Shown here piece after piece: positions 25,151-35,334 of a stretch of DNA of 64,000 nt. The notes beneath the pieces are model-generated. The model did no database searches and had not been told where the DNA came from. It saw only the letters and a program-made list of their open reading frames with translations. The stretch covers positions 35,348-99,347 of the forward strand of contig NZ_BFBY01000007.1 of the NCBI RefSeq assembly GCF_003423665.1. The letters run 5' to 3'. Made by a program: the position numbers and the translations under genes. Position 1 is the stretch's first letter. Each line of letters opens with the position of its first letter. The stretch comes from Lactobacillus rodentium. GTDB lineage: Bacteria; Bacillota; Bacilli; Lactobacillales; Lactobacillaceae.

Positions 25151-27421
25151 TTATAACATCATTTGTTTAACATAATTTATTAACTGTTCAGTTGGCATAT
25201 GTCTTAACTGTTGCATAAATTTTATTTGCGCATTAACTCCCTGTAAATAGTTAGAAGTAGTGAGCGGTTTTTTCTCAGGATTTTTTTCAGCAATAATCTT
25301 GCCATCCTGATAAGTTACGAATTTTAATTCAAAAAATACTCGTAGAATGAATAAAATACTATCATAGTCTAATCCTAAGTAGGGAGCTACTTCTTGGTAG
25401 TCATCTAAGCTAAGTTCGGGATGGGCATAGATATATTTCAAAATTTTACCAAAAGCATCTTTATTGGGAATGCTTTGAACTGGTAATTCATCCAAAATAA
25501 ATCTTAGATATAGTTGGGCATATTCATTATTTAACGCCTGGTCTAATTCAGCTTTATTACGTGGAGTATCTAATAAAACAGCCGTTTCATTGTTTAAATC
25601 ATAATCTTTTACTAAACTGATATGATCTTTGTTAATTCCGAGGCCATTTTCTACCCAGGGAATAAGTTTTTTATCAAATAACAAATATCGATCAGCAAAA
25701 CCCATAATATAATCTTCTTTTCGCAAATCGATGACCTTCGTTGGTACTGCTAACTGCGGAGCACCATAAGCAATATCATCAATCATCCCTTGTAAGCTAA
25801 CTTTATTACGCCATTGATTTAAAGATAAAGTAAGGTACAAAGTTTTAACAAAAGAAAGAATATTTGAATTTAAATATCCCTTATTAAAGCCAACTACTTC
25901 TAGGTTTCCACCATTTTTACTTGCTGTAAATTTAACATGATTCTTATCCTTACCCATTTTAAAGAAATGAGAAATCTGTGGTTCAGTAATTGAAAAAATC
26001 GGCTCTGGATTACCAGTCCCAAAAGGTCCCACTAAATTAATTTGATTCATTAATTCAGGCCGTAATTCAGACATTGGCAATTCCATATCATATTCTTTTT
26101 CTTCTAAACTATCACTAACATGGAAGTTTTCTTCAAAATTTTTTCTTAAACGATTAATGTCTTTTTCTTGTAGGGAAAGACCACAGGCAAAATCATGACC
26201 ACCAAACTTTGTTAAGATATCACCCTTTAAAGGTTCCAAAGCATCAAAAATATTAAAACCTTCTACTGATCTACCTGAACCTTTAATTTCCCCTGCTTCA
26301 TTTTTAGTAAGTACGATCGTTGGTTTATGAAGCGCTTCTACTATCTTATTAGCAACTAAACCCAAAACTCCTTCATGAAAGTCTGGATTATAGATCACTA
26401 AGGTATTAGTATGTTGCCACCCTTTTTCTTTTACTTCTTGTAAACATGCTTGAAATACTTCACTCGTTAATTCTTTACGTTTTTCATTTAAATCTTCAAT
26501 TTGTTGAGCAATTTGTTGCGCCTCATCTTCATCATCAGTTAAGAGCAATTGCACCGCTAATTCAGCATTTGCTAAACGTCCAACAGCATTTAAACGAGGC
26601 GCAATATTAAAACCAATATCCGTTGCTGTAATTTGACCCAAATTAAGCCCCGATAATTTAATTAAGGTACGTAATCCCGGGCGCTCACTTTGATTGATCA
26701 TTTCTAAGCCGCGTTTAACAATGATATGACCTTCACCAGTTACTTTAACCATATCCCCAATAGTTCCAATCATTGCTAATTCAAGCATGTCACTCATTGA
26801 ATCATCCATAAGCGCGCGACAAATCGTATAAGCTACACCAGCTCCACAATAATCATCAAAAGGATATTTTTGTCCTGGATAATTACAGTGCATGATTGCG
26901 TAAGCCTCAGGCACTTCACTTTGAAAAGTATGGTGATCAGTGATTATTGTATCTACCCCATGCTCTTTAGCGTATTTAACTTCTTCTACTCCAGTAACTC
27001 CATTATCAACCGTAATTATTAAATTAGTACCATTTTCAATTAATTCTTTATAGCGCTCTAAATTTGGTCCATAGCCATCTTTAAAACGGTCCGGAATAAA
27101 GTAATGAACATCAGCTCCTAAAATAGAAAGAGTTTCGACCATAATACTAGTAGAAGTAATTCCATCAGCATCATAATCACCATAAATAGTGATTTTTTCA
27201 CCATTATCTATTGCTTGATTGATTCTTTCAATAGTCTTATCCATATCATGCATTAAGTATGGATCGGCCAAATCATATTCAGACGCATTGAACCATTTTT
27301 CTAATTTTTCGGCCGTATTAATCTCCCTTAATGAAAACAACTTAGCCTGAATGGGGCTAAGTTGAAATTCATCAATCAATTCTTCAGCTAAGGGACTAGC
27401 TTGTCTTTGTTTCCATTTCAT
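25151..27421 (-). CDS. recJ: Single-stranded-DNA-specific exonuclease RecJ
   Basis: A 756-residue 5'-3' exonuclease for recombination and repair. Its DHH phosphoesterase core has GDYDADGITST, ITVDNGVTGVEE, TDHHTF and the DHHA1 segment TKFGGHDFACGLSL. The C-terminal third (from about residue 560) is the Firmicutes-type accessory region. The motif DYCGAGVAY is also present. The ribosome binding site is weak (GAAGTG), so the start at 27421 is chosen on family length. Confidence 0.93.
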   Translation of the reverse strand: MKWKQRQASPLAEELIDEFQLSPIQAKLFSLREINTAEKLEKWFNASEYDLADPYLMHDMDKTIERINQAIDNGEKITIYGDYDADGITSTSIMVETLSILGADVHYFIPDRFKDGYGPNLERYKELIENGTNLIITVDNGVTGVEEVKYAKEHGVDTIITDHHTFQSEVPEAYAIMHCNYPGQKYPFDDYCGAGVAYTICRALMDDSMSDMLELAMIGTIGDMVKVTGEGHIIVKRGLEMINQSERPGLRTLIKLSGLNLGQITATDIGFNIAPRLNAVGRLANAELAVQLLLTDDEDEAQQIAQQIEDLNEKRKELTSEVFQACLQEVKEKGWQHTNTLVIYNPDFHEGVLGLVANKIVEALHKPTIVLTKNEAGEIKGSGRSVEGFNIFDALEPLKGDILTKFGGHDFACGLSLQEKDINRLRKNFEENFHVSDSLEEKEYDMELPMSELRPELMNQINLVGPFGTGNPEPIFSITEPQISHFFKMGKDKNHVKFTASKNGGNLEVVGFNKGYLNSNILSFVKTLYLTLSLNQWRNKVSLQGMIDDIAYGAPQLAVPTKVIDLRKEDYIMGFADRYLLFDKKLIPWVENGLGINKDHISLVKDYDLNNETAVLLDTPRNKAELDQALNNEYAQLYLRFILDELPVQSIPNKDAFGKILKYIYAHPELSLDDYQEVAPYLGLDYDSILFILRVFFELKFVTYQDGKIIAEKNPEKKPLTTSNYLQGVNAQIKFMQQLRHMPTEQLINYVKQMML

Positions 27422-27521
27422 ATTCTAAACACTTCAAGTTCTAAGTAATAAATAATTTTTAACAGATACTAACTATTATATTAAGAAAAAACTTTCTACG
27501 CAATTTAGTTTTAAAACAAAT

Positions 27522-27558
27522 AAAAAGCTTAATCATACTTCAGTTGTATCATTAAGCT
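27522..27558 (-). terminator. Terminator of srtA
   Basis: On the minus strand AGCTTAATGATAC and GTATGATTAAGCT are followed by TTTTTATTT. Confidence 0.8.
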
Positions 27559-27565
27559 AAAAATT

Positions 27566-28258
27566 TTATTTTAATTTAAAGACTTGTAGGTTCTTATCCG
27601 TTGCTTTTTCAGTCTTAATCAAATTACCTCTAACTGCCCAACGATTTACACCACCGTCAGCACAAGTAATTAAAGTTACAATGTTTTGTTTAGTATTATT
27701 TACTAACCACACCGCAGTCGGATCAACCTTTTTCTTCATGTATATTTTATAAACATAAATCTTCTTCAAGTCAGTTAGATAAACTTTTTCTCCGACCTTA
27801 GTATTTTCTAATGGGGAGAATAATACGCCTTTGGCAGTCATATAGTGTCCAGCTAGAGGATAATTACCCTTTCCCATCACTTGATCAGCACGCATTGTAC
27901 CACCACCAGTGGACATAGCATCATTACTTAGTCCCTTCATAATTGGTAAGTACATTTTAACTGCAGGAACTGCAAGTGCACCAATCGCATCAGCAGTATT
28001 TTTGACACGAGATTTAGTAACTTGGCTAAAATCAATTTCTTGAACCTTTGAATAATCAAACATTCCTTTTTTCTTTTCATTTTTTTCAATCGTACTTCGA
28101 TCTAATTTTTTCAATGCAGAAGATTGATTTTGAGCTACCATATAATCACGAATTTGGGCATTAAAAATCATCCCCAAACCAATAATTAGAAGAATAACAG
28201 CTGCTACTCTTAACCAGATTACCTTTTTTGAAGTTTTCTTTTTCTCATTTTTATTCAT
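27566..28258 (-). CDS. srtA: Class A sortase
   Basis: A 230-residue membrane-anchored transpeptidase that attaches LPxTG-type proteins to the cell wall. A basic N-terminus precedes a transmembrane helix (residues 13-33). The extracellular sortase fold contains H138 (LAGHYM), the catalytic C199 (TLITC) and R210, with R206 nearby. The frame opens upstream to 28282, but ATG 28258 is chosen: it begins one base after the lepA stop and AAAGGA lies eight bases before it, inside the end of lepA. So it is translated from the lepA transcript. No LPxTG substrate is encoded in this window. Confidence 0.92.
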   Translation of the reverse strand: MNKNEKKKTSKKVIWLRVAAVILLIIGLGMIFNAQIRDYMVAQNQSSALKKLDRSTIEKNEKKKGMFDYSKVQEIDFSQVTKSRVKNTADAIGALAVPAVKMYLPIMKGLSNDAMSTGGGTMRADQVMGKGNYPLAGHYMTAKGVLFSPLENTKVGEKVYLTDLKKIYVYKIYMKKKVDPTAVWLVNNTKQNIVTLITCADGGVNRWAVRGNLIKTEKATDKNLQVFKLK

Positions 28259-28259
28259 T

Positions 28260-30098
28260 TTATTTTCCTTTGATATCTTCATCGTTCATCTGCAATACTG
28301 CCATGAAAGCATCTTGTGGTACTTCTACTTTACCAACTGCTTTCATTCGCTTCTTACCACGACGTTGCTTTTCAAGTAACTTAGCCCGACGATCTGGATC
28401 ACCAGTATGAATCTTCCAAGTAACATCTTTACGATATGGTTTAATTGTAGCACGTGAAATAATCTTAGCACCAATTGCTCCTTGAATATCCACTTCAAAG
28501 TTTTGGCGTGGAATCAATTTCTTAAGTAAAGTAGTCATTTGACGTGCACGTGCTTGAGCTTCGTCACGATGTGCAATAAAACTCAAAGCATCAATTGGTT
28601 CCTTATTGAGTAACATATCAATCTTAACCAAATTGGTTGCGCGATAGCCAGTAATTTCATAATCAAGGGATGCATACCCCTTAGTTGAAGATTTCAAATC
28701 ATCAAAGAAGTCAAAAATTATTTCGGCAAGTGGCATATTATATTTAACATTAACGCGATATTTATCCATATAATCCATGGTGATAAATTCACCGCGTTTA
28801 CGTTGACACAATTCCATTACAGGACCAACATAATCTTCCGGCACCATGATCTCTGCCTTAACATAAGGCTCTTGAACTTCCTTATATTCACCTGCTTCTG
28901 GTAAATCAGCTGGATTATCAATTAACTTCGTTGAACCATCATTCATAATTGCATGATAGTCAACACTTGGTGCAGTCATAATCAAATCAATGCCGAATTC
29001 TTGTTCCAGTCTTTCTTGGACTACATCCATATGAAGTAAGCCTAAGAAACCACAACGGAAACCGAAACCAAGAGCCTGCGAAGTTTCAGGTTCAAATTCA
29101 AGTGCAGCATCATTTAATTGCAACTTTTGCAATGCTTCTTTTAAATCATCATATTTTTGATTGTCAACGGGATACATTCCGGAATAAACCATTGGGGGAA
29201 TTTGACGATATCCAGGCAATGGTTCAGGAGTAGGATTTTCGGCACTAGTAATGGTATCACCAACGCGAGTTTCACGAACTGATTTAATGTTAGCAGTAAT
29301 ATAACCTACATCCCCCGCAATCAACATATCCTTTTTAACTGGATTAGGACTAGATACACCTACTTCTGTTACTTCAAAATCTTTACCGGTATTCATAATT
29401 CTGATTTTATCACCAGGTTTAACAGTTCCTTCTTCAATTCTTACTGCTAAAACAACTCCACGATAATCATCATATTTTGAATCAAAAATTAAAGCTTTTA
29501 ATGGAGCCTCAATATCTCCTTGAGGAGCAGGAATATCTTGGACAATTCTTTCCAATAATTCAGGAATTCCTTGTCCAGTTTTACCAGAAACTTCAACCGC
29601 ATCCTCTGCGTCCAAGCCAATCATTTCTTCAATTTCACCCTTGCACATTTCTGGGTCAGCTGAAGGTAAATCAATCTTATTGATAACAGGTAAAATTTCT
29701 AGATCATCATCAATGGCTAAGTATGTATTAGCCAAAGTTTGCGCTTGCACACCTTGAGTCGCATCAACTACTAAAAGTGCTCCTTCACAAGCCGCTAAAG
29801 AACGCGAAACTTCATAAGAAAAATCAACGTGTCCTGGAGTGTCAATTAAGTGAAAAATATAGTCTTCTCCATTTTTTGCATGATACTTTACTTGCACTGA
29901 GTTTAACTTGATAGTAATACCACGTTGACGTTCTAATGGCATATCATCAAGTAATTGTTCTTTTAATTGTCTTTTTGAAACAGTATCTGTTAATTCTAAA
30001 ATTCGATCAGCAATTGTAGATTTTCCATGGTCAATATGTGCTACAATTGAAAAGTTTCTAATATGTTTTTGGTACTCTTTTAATTTTTTAATATCCAT
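28260..30098 (-). CDS. lepA: Elongation factor 4 (LepA), translational GTPase
   Basis: A 612-residue ribosome-associated GTPase, thought to remodel or back-translocate stalled ribosomes. The G motifs are AHIDHGKST (G1), RGITIK (G2), DTPGHVDF (G3), NKIDLP (G4) and SGKTG (G5). EF-G-like domains II, III and V and the LepA-specific C-terminal domain follow, with [11 protein letters not shown] near the end. AAAAGGTGA precedes the ATG. It is transcribed with srtA. Confidence 0.97.
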   Translation of the reverse strand: MDIKKLKEYQKHIRNFSIVAHIDHGKSTIADRILELTDTVSKRQLKEQLLDDMPLERQRGITIKLNSVQVKYHAKNGEDYIFHLIDTPGHVDFSYEVSRSLAACEGALLVVDATQGVQAQTLANTYLAIDDDLEILPVINKIDLPSADPEMCKGEIEEMIGLDAEDAVEVSGKTGQGIPELLERIVQDIPAPQGDIEAPLKALIFDSKYDDYRGVVLAVRIEEGTVKPGDKIRIMNTGKDFEVTEVGVSSPNPVKKDMLIAGDVGYITANIKSVRETRVGDTITSAENPTPEPLPGYRQIPPMVYSGMYPVDNQKYDDLKEALQKLQLNDAALEFEPETSQALGFGFRCGFLGLLHMDVVQERLEQEFGIDLIMTAPSVDYHAIMNDGSTKLIDNPADLPEAGEYKEVQEPYVKAEIMVPEDYVGPVMELCQRKRGEFITMDYMDKYRVNVKYNMPLAEIIFDFFDDLKSSTKGYASLDYEITGYRATNLVKIDMLLNKEPIDALSFIAHRDEAQARARQMTTLLKKLIPRQNFEVDIQGAIGAKIISRATIKPYRKDVTWKIHTGDPDRRAKLLEKQRRGKKRMKAVGKVEVPQDAFMAVLQMNDEDIKGK

Positions 30099-30148
30099 AA
30101 ATTCACCTTTTTCACTTATTTAATTATAGCAAAGGGCCAAAACAAAAG

Positions 30149-30180
30149 AAAAAGAATAGGAAAATTTTCCTATTCTTTTT
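30149..30180 (-). terminator. Terminator of dnaJ
   Basis: AAAAGAATAGGAAAA and TTTTCCTATTCTTTTT form a perfect palindrome between dnaJ and lepA. Confidence 0.85.
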
Positions 30181-30199
30181 AACTTGTCGAAATTACTTA

Positions 30200-31348
30200 C
30201 TAATGAAGATCAAGCTTATCTTTCATTCTTTCAAAGAAATTCTTCTCTTGCGGAGTAATATTTCCCCCGCCAGCCTTAACATAATCTACCAAGGCCTCTT
30301 TTTGCTTGTCATTCATCTTCTTTGGAATTTGGACTTTAACGGTTACTTCTTGATCTCCACGGCCACTACTATTTAGCTTAGGTACACCTTCTCCTCTTAA
30401 TTTAAAGTGAGTATTAGGTTGGGTACCTTCAGGAATTTTAAGAGTAACTTTTCCATCAACAGTATCAACTTGAATTTGATCACCTAGGGCAGCTTGAGCA
30501 AATGAAATTGGTTCTTCTGTATAAATTGTCGTTCCACGCCGAGTAAATTTCTTACTTGGTTTTACCCTAAAGACGATGAATAAATCTCCATATGGTCCAC
30601 CATTTTTACCGGCTTCACCATCACCATTTTTACGCATTTGTTGGCCATTATCAATTCCAGCTGGTACATCAATTTGAACCGTATGTTTCTTTTCAACAGT
30701 TCCTTTACCATGACAAGTTTGACATGGATGTTCAATAATTTGACCACGGCCATTACATTTATCACAAACAACTTGTTGTTGCATCATGCCAAATGGGGTT
30801 TGATGAGATTGCATAACCACACCTGAACCATGACATTTATCACAAGTAATTGGATGTGTACCCTTTTCTGCGCCAGTACCATGACAGGTCTCACAAACTT
30901 CATCACGATTATAAGAAACTTGGGTCTTTTTACCCTTAATCGCATCCATAAAATCAAGATCTAAAGTATAATCCAAATCTTGACCCTTTTGTGGTGCGGA
31001 AGGATCAGCTCGACGACTACGGCCACCACCAAAAATATCATTAAAAATATCACTAAAGTCACCAAAACCGCCAAAACCTTGACCAGCATTGCCAAAACCA
31101 CCTTGACCACCAAAGCCGCCTTGACCATTCACGCCAGCCTGACCAAATTGATCATATTGAGCCCGCTTTTGCTTATCATGAAGCACTTCGTAAGCTTCAT
31201 TTACTTCTTTATATTTTTCTTCAGCACCAGGTTCATGGTTGATGTCTGGGTGATATTTTTTTGCTAACTTTCGATAAGCAGAACTGATTTCTTTATCGGT
31301 TGCATTTTTATTAACACCCAGCACTTCATAATAATCACGTTGTGCCAT
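30200..31348 (-). CDS. dnaJ: Chaperone DnaJ (Hsp40)
   Basis: A 382-residue co-chaperone that stimulates the ATPase of DnaK and delivers unfolded proteins. The J domain (residues 1-70) has the HPD motif in [11 protein letters not shown] Gly/Phe-rich region (residues 75-110) follows, then a zinc domain with four repeats [24 protein letters not shown] and CQTCHGKG. The C-terminal substrate-binding domains complete the protein. Last gene of the hrcA operon. Confidence 0.98.
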   Translation of the reverse strand: MAQRDYYEVLGVNKNATDKEISSAYRKLAKKYHPDINHEPGAEEKYKEVNEAYEVLHDKQKRAQYDQFGQAGVNGQGGFGGQGGFGNAGQGFGGFGDFSDIFNDIFGGGRSRRADPSAPQKGQDLDYTLDLDFMDAIKGKKTQVSYNRDEVCETCHGTGAEKGTHPITCDKCHGSGVVMQSHQTPFGMMQQQVVCDKCNGRGQIIEHPCQTCHGKGTVEKKHTVQIDVPAGIDNGQQMRKNGDGEAGKNGGPYGDLFIVFRVKPSKKFTRRGTTIYTEEPISFAQAALGDQIQVDTVDGKVTLKIPEGTQPNTHFKLRGEGVPKLNSSGRGDQEVTVKVQIPKKMNDKQKEALVDYVKAGGGNITPQEKNFFERMKDKLDLH

Positions 31349-31372
31349 TTATAAACTCCTTTAATTCATAAA

Positions 31373-31403
31373 AGAAAAGAACTACGCAGCGCAGTTCTTT
31401 TCT
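31373..31403 (-). terminator. Hairpin between dnaK and dnaJ
   Basis: On the minus strand AGAAAAGAACTGCG, a CTG loop and CGTAGTTCTTTTCT followed by more T. It may act as a partial terminator or RNA-stability element that lowers dnaJ relative to dnaK. Confidence 0.7.
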
Positions 31404-31428
31404 AAATGGTATTTATATTATACCCACT

Positions 31429-33270
31429 TTACTTGTGAAAATCACCATCAACTGTTGGGCCATCATCATTACCATTTGAATTATCATTTGGTTGACCACC
31501 TTGTGGGTTTGGACCTTGAGGACCACCTTGTGCTCCACCATTTTGTTGATAAAGCTTAACTGCTAAGTCTTGAGCTACTTTAGATAAAGCATCCTTCTTA
31601 GCCTTCATATCTTCAAGGTTATTATCTTTTTGAGCCTTCTTTAAGTCTTCTAAGGCATCCTTTACTTTCTTAACTTCATCTTCAGGAACTTTACCGTCAA
31701 CTTCTTTTAAAGTCTTTTCGGTAGTAAAGATTAATTGGTCAACTTCATTACGTAAGTCAACTTCTTCTTTCTTCTTGTTATCTTCTTCAGCGTGTTCTTC
31801 TGCTTCTTTTTGCATACGGTTGATTTCTTCGTCAGATAAACCAGATGAAGATTTAATAGTAATCTTTTGTTCCTTACCAGTACCCATATCCTTAGCTGAT
31901 ACGTTTACGATACCGTTTTTGTCGATATCAAAAGTAACTTGGATTTGTGGAACACCACGTGGTGCAGGTGGAATATCAGTTAATTCAAAGCGTCCAAGTG
32001 TCTTGTCGTCAGCGGCCATTGGACGTTCACCTTGTAAAACGTGAACATCTACAGCTGGTTGGTTATCAGCAGCAGTTGAGAAGATTTGGCTCTTTGAAGT
32101 AGGAATAGTAGTATTTCTATCAATTAACTTAGTGAAGACACCACCCATAGTTTCAATACCTAATGATAATGGGGTAACATCAAGTAAAACAACATCCTTA
32201 ACATCACCAGAGATAACACCACCTTGAATTGCGGCACCAAGGGCAACAGCTTCATCAGGGTTAATTGAGTGATCAGGTTCTTTACCTGCCCATTTCTTAA
32301 CAGCTTCTTGAACAGCTGGAATACGAGTTGAACCACCATTTAAGATAACCTTATCGATATCACCTACTGATAAACCTGCATCCTTTAAGGCGTTATCAAA
32401 TGGAACCTTAGTCTTTTCAACTAAATCATTAGTTAATTCATCAAATTTGGCACGAGTTAAGTCTGCTTCTAAGTGAAGTGGACCAGCTTCGCCAGCTGAG
32501 ATGAATGGAAGTGAAATGTGGGTTGAAGAAACACCTGATAAATCTTTCTTAGCCTTTTCAGCAGCATCTTTCAAACGTTGTAAGGCCATCTTATCTTGAG
32601 AAAGATCAATGCCATTTTCTGCTTTAAAGTTTTGGATCAACCAATCCATAATCTTCTTATCGAAGTCATCCCCACCTAAATGAGTATCCCCATTAGTAGA
32701 TAAAACTTGGAAGACACCGTCACCTAATTCAAGGACAGAAACATCAAAAGTACCACCACCAAGGTCATATACTAAGATCTTTTCATCGGCATCATCTTTA
32801 TCCAAACCATAAGCAAGTGAACTTGCAGTAGGTTCGTTAATAATTCTTTGAACATTTAAACCAGCAATTTTACCAGCATCCTTAGTTGCTTGTCTTTGGG
32901 CATCATTGAAGTATGCAGGAACAGTAATAACTGCATCAGTTACTTCTTCACCAAGATAATCTTCTGAGAACTTCTTGATGTATTGCAAAATCATTGCAGA
33001 GATTTCTTGAGGAGTATATTCTTTATCTCCAACTTTAACTTTGTATCCTTCTTCACCCATGTGACTCTTAATTGAAGTGATAGTGTTTGGGTTAGTGATA
33101 GCTTGTCTTTTTGCTGCTTCACCAACTTGAATTTCACCATCTTTAAAAGCAACTACAGAAGGAGTAGTACGACTACCTTCAGGGTTAGTAATAATTTTTG
33201 GTTCTTTTCCTTCTAAGACAGCTACTGCTGAGTTAGTAGTACCTAGGTCAATTCCAATAACTTTTGACAT
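31429..33270 (-). CDS. dnaK: Chaperone DnaK (Hsp70)
   Basis: A 613-residue ATP-dependent chaperone. The nucleotide-binding domain has [36 protein letters not shown]-type [13 protein letters not shown] and [13 protein letters not shown]. The substrate domain includes [14 protein letters not shown] and [14 protein letters not shown]. The C-terminus is rich in Gly, Gln and Asn. As in other Gram-positive DnaKs the actin-fold subdomain is slightly shorter than in E. coli. It lies 19 bases after grpE within the CIRCE-controlled operon. Confidence 0.98.
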   Translation of the reverse strand: MSKVIGIDLGTTNSAVAVLEGKEPKIITNPEGSRTTPSVVAFKDGEIQVGEAAKRQAITNPNTITSIKSHMGEEGYKVKVGDKEYTPQEISAMILQYIKKFSEDYLGEEVTDAVITVPAYFNDAQRQATKDAGKIAGLNVQRIINEPTASSLAYGLDKDDADEKILVYDLGGGTFDVSVLELGDGVFQVLSTNGDTHLGGDDFDKKIMDWLIQNFKAENGIDLSQDKMALQRLKDAAEKAKKDLSGVSSTHISLPFISAGEAGPLHLEADLTRAKFDELTNDLVEKTKVPFDNALKDAGLSVGDIDKVILNGGSTRIPAVQEAVKKWAGKEPDHSINPDEAVALGAAIQGGVISGDVKDVVLLDVTPLSLGIETMGGVFTKLIDRNTTIPTSKSQIFSTAADNQPAVDVHVLQGERPMAADDKTLGRFELTDIPPAPRGVPQIQVTFDIDKNGIVNVSAKDMGTGKEQKITIKSSSGLSDEEINRMQKEAEEHAEEDNKKKEEVDLRNEVDQLIFTTEKTLKEVDGKVPEDEVKKVKDALEDLKKAQKDNNLEDMKAKKDALSKVAQDLAVKLYQQNGGAQGGPQGPNPQGGQPNDNSNGNDDGPTVDGDFHK

Positions 33271-33289
33271 CTAAATTTACTTCCTTTCG

Positions 33290-33895
33290 TTATTGTGCGA
33301 CAACAACCATTGCTGGTCTTAACGTACGATCTTTATATTGATATCCCTTTTGTAAAACTTGAACTACATGGTCCTTCTGCTCATCATTTTCTGCAGCTAC
33401 TGTTTGCACTGCTTGATGTAAGTTAGGGTCAAACTTTTCACCCTCAGCCTTTATTTCAGTAATACCGTGGTCATTCATGGCTCTAACTAAAGCATCCAAA
33501 GTCATTTGAACACCCTTTTGTAATTGTAGAGCTGCTTCATCATCAGCTTTAACAGCTAAAGCTCGTTCCAAGTTATCCATTGCAGGCAAGACATCTTTGG
33601 CTAAATTTTGTGACTCATATTTAATCAATTGAGCCCGCTCTTTAGCATAACGATTTTGCATATTTTGATTTTCCGCTTCACTTCTAAGGTACTTGTCCTC
33701 AAGTTCCTTATTCTTTTCAGTTAAAGCAGTAATCTTTAATTCAAGTTCGTTAACTTTAGCTTCACTATCTTCTTTACTTGTTTTTTTTGCTTCTTCAGTT
33801 TTTTTACTATTTTCTTTTGCTTCAGAATCTTTTTTATGAGCTGATGAATCTTCTTCTTTTAAATCTTTTTCATGTGGAAATTCTTCTTTACTCAC
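33290..33895 (-). CDS. grpE: Nucleotide exchange factor GrpE
   Basis: A 201-residue factor that releases ADP from DnaK. The N-terminal 60 residues are charged and low-complexity (Lys, Glu, Ser). A long coiled coil spans about residues 50-105, and the compact beta domain ends with the signature [21 protein letters not shown]. It starts at GTG behind GGAGG. Confidence 0.96.
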   Translation of the reverse strand: MSKEEFPHEKDLKEEDSSAHKKDSEAKENSKKTEEAKKTSKEDSEAKVNELELKITALTEKNKELEDKYLRSEAENQNMQNRYAKERAQLIKYESQNLAKDVLPAMDNLERALAVKADDEAALQLQKGVQMTLDALVRAMNDHGITEIKAEGEKFDPNLHQAVQTVAAENDEQKDHVVQVLQKGYQYKDRTLRPAMVVVAQ

Positions 33896-33907
33896 AGCTA
33901 ACCTCCT

Positions 33908-34966
33908 CTATTTAAATCTACCGTAGTAATCGAGTAGCTTTTTAGCTAACTCATCTCTAAAGTAATCGAGTAATCCGATCATCTGCGAGTACGGCATATT
34001 CGTCGGACCTAAAAGAGCGATTGTCCCTTTGCCATATTTACCAACATTATATTCAGCAGTTAATAAACTATAATTCTTTAATAGGTCAGATGGCAATTCA
34101 GAACCAAGCTTAACTTGAATTTTAGAATTACCTTTTCCAACCATATCATCAGGTTTAAAGTCTATTAAATTCGAAATAAGATCTTCTTTTTGATTGATTA
34201 ATTCATACAATGATTTAATTTGAGATACATCATTGCTTTCAAAATTATTAAGTAAGTTAATTTGCCCATCAACATACATCTGTTCACTAGCAGCATCTTT
34301 AATTACATCTTGCAATAAATCTACTATTTGTGTTGCTGATGAACGATTGACTAATTGTTGTGAAATTTCATTTAAAAGTGAAGAATTAATTTCACTTAAA
34401 GATTTACCTACTAAATAACTATTGATTAAATTAACTGCCTTTTCAATCTCTTCAGCCTTGGCACTATGTGGTAAAGTATAAACTTGATTTTTAACATTAC
34501 CATCATCAGTAACCAAGATTGCCATTACTTGATATGGAGAAAGTGGCACGATCCTAAAGCCTGTAATTTTAATATCCTTTGTTTCAGGACCAGCCGCAAA
34601 AGCAGTATAATCAGTCAAATCAGATAAGATCTTTGCTGCTTCTTGTACTATTTCATTTACTTGATGAAATGGCTGATCTAGCTGATAGCCAATTTTTTCA
34701 TAAATTGAACTAGGAACTTGGACTGGATTAATAAGATGATCGAGATAATAACGATAACCCAAAGTTGAAGGAATTCTTCCACTAGATGAATGGGTCTTTT
34801 CTAATAATCCAGCTTCTTCCAAAGCTGCCATTTCATTACGAATTGTTGCACTAGAAACCTTTATTGGTAATTGGGACATAACGGTCTTTGAGCCAACAGG
34901 CTCATGCATTTGCGTGAAGTCTTTAATAATAGTTTTTAAAATTAACTCTTGCCGTTCGGTCAACAT
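33908..34966 (-). CDS. hrcA: Heat-inducible repressor HrcA
   Basis: A 352-residue repressor that binds CIRCE operators and depends on GroEL for activity. The N-terminal winged helix contains [46 protein letters not shown] sequence (residues 20-62). It is followed by the HrcA dimerisation/GAF-like domain ending in the [17 protein letters not shown] segment. It starts at ATG 34966 with an AAGGGG site. It is autoregulated through the two CIRCE elements at 34983-35009 and 35031-35057. Confidence 0.97.
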   Translation of the reverse strand: MLTERQELILKTIIKDFTQMHEPVGSKTVMSQLPIKVSSATIRNEMAALEEAGLLEKTHSSSGRIPSTLGYRYYLDHLINPVQVPSSIYEKIGYQLDQPFHQVNEIVQEAAKILSDLTDYTAFAAGPETKDIKITGFRIVPLSPYQVMAILVTDDGNVKNQVYTLPHSAKAEEIEKAVNLINSYLVGKSLSEINSSLLNEISQQLVNRSSATQIVDLLQDVIKDAASEQMYVDGQINLLNNFESNDVSQIKSLYELINQKEDLISNLIDFKPDDMVGKGNSKIQVKLGSELPSDLLKNYSLLTAEYNVGKYGKGTIALLGPTNMPYSQMIGLLDYFRDELAKKLLDYYGRFK

Positions 34967-34982
34967 TTATATCGCCCCTTTA

Positions 34983-35009
34983 TTAGCACTCAAGTTTTTA
35001 CTGTGCTAA
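34983..35009. promoter_or_regulatory. CIRCE operator 1 of the hrcA operon
   Basis: TTAGCACTC, nine bases, then CTGTGCTAA. The left arm is perfect; the right arm differs from GAGTGCTAA at two positions. It lies between the -10 and the hrcA start. Confidence 0.85.
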
Positions 35010-35011
35010 CA

Positions 35012-35017
35012 ATTATA
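35012..35017 (-). promoter_or_regulatory. -10 element of the hrcA promoter
   Basis: The minus strand reads TATAAT, exactly between the two CIRCE elements. The -35 region (about 35035-35040) is poorly conserved and lies within operator 2. Confidence 0.6.
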
Positions 35018-35030
35018 ATGATATCAAACT

Positions 35031-35057
35031 TTAGCAATAATGCAAGCTGAGTGCTAA
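35031..35057. promoter_or_regulatory. CIRCE operator 2 of the hrcA operon
   Basis: TTAGCAATA, nine bases, then GAGTGCTAA. The right arm is perfect; the left arm differs at two positions. It covers the -35 region of the promoter. Confidence 0.75.
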
Positions 35058-35088
35058 ATATTTTTTATAAATTAATCCCCTCATGCAA

Positions 35089-35126
35089 AAAGAGTCTACA
35101 CTTTGCACAAGTATAGACTCTTTTCC
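35089..35126. terminator. Strong bidirectional terminator
   Basis: AAAAAGAGTCTACAC and GTATAGACTCTTTT form a stem with one mismatch, loop TTTGCACAA. It lies over 200 bases after ribF and just upstream of the hrcA promoter, insulating the latter. Confidence 0.8.
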
Positions 35127-35334
35127 TTCAGTATGAGTAAGGTATTGTATGAGCTAATTGGGATATCAAAAGAAGGATTACCCTCTATAATTAACCTTGT
35201 AACAAAGTGTACAAAAAAACTCTTTTAATAAAAGAAATTTTATTTAACTACACATAATTGCAAGATTAATTAACGCAACGGCAATCCCTCTTTCATAATG
35301 AATTTCAATTGATGCCAAAATTATAATTTAATAT
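35127..35334. other. Gene-free stretch between ribF and the hrcA promoter
   Basis: Together with the promoter region this makes a 368-base gap (34967-35334) without a convincing gene. Besides the two terminators and the CIRCE region it holds about 90 bases (35127-35212) with no assigned role. On the minus strand there is a weak promoter-like TTGTAC (35207-35212), 18 bases, TTATAG, ahead of the strong terminator, so a small RNA is possible. A 24-codon minus-strand frame after ribF (LASIEIHYERGIAVALINLA) has no ribosome binding site and may be a gene relic. Confidence 0.35.
35213..35236 (-). terminator. Terminator of truB-ribF
   Basis: On the minus strand TCTTTT, ATT loop, AAAAGA, then G and seven T, about 100 bases after the ribF stop. 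Confidence 0.65.

Noticed and set aside
30980..31267. Plus-strand frame of 95 codons rich in Thr
   Set aside because: Antisense to the Gly-rich part of dnaJ; low-complexity shadow without a start signal.
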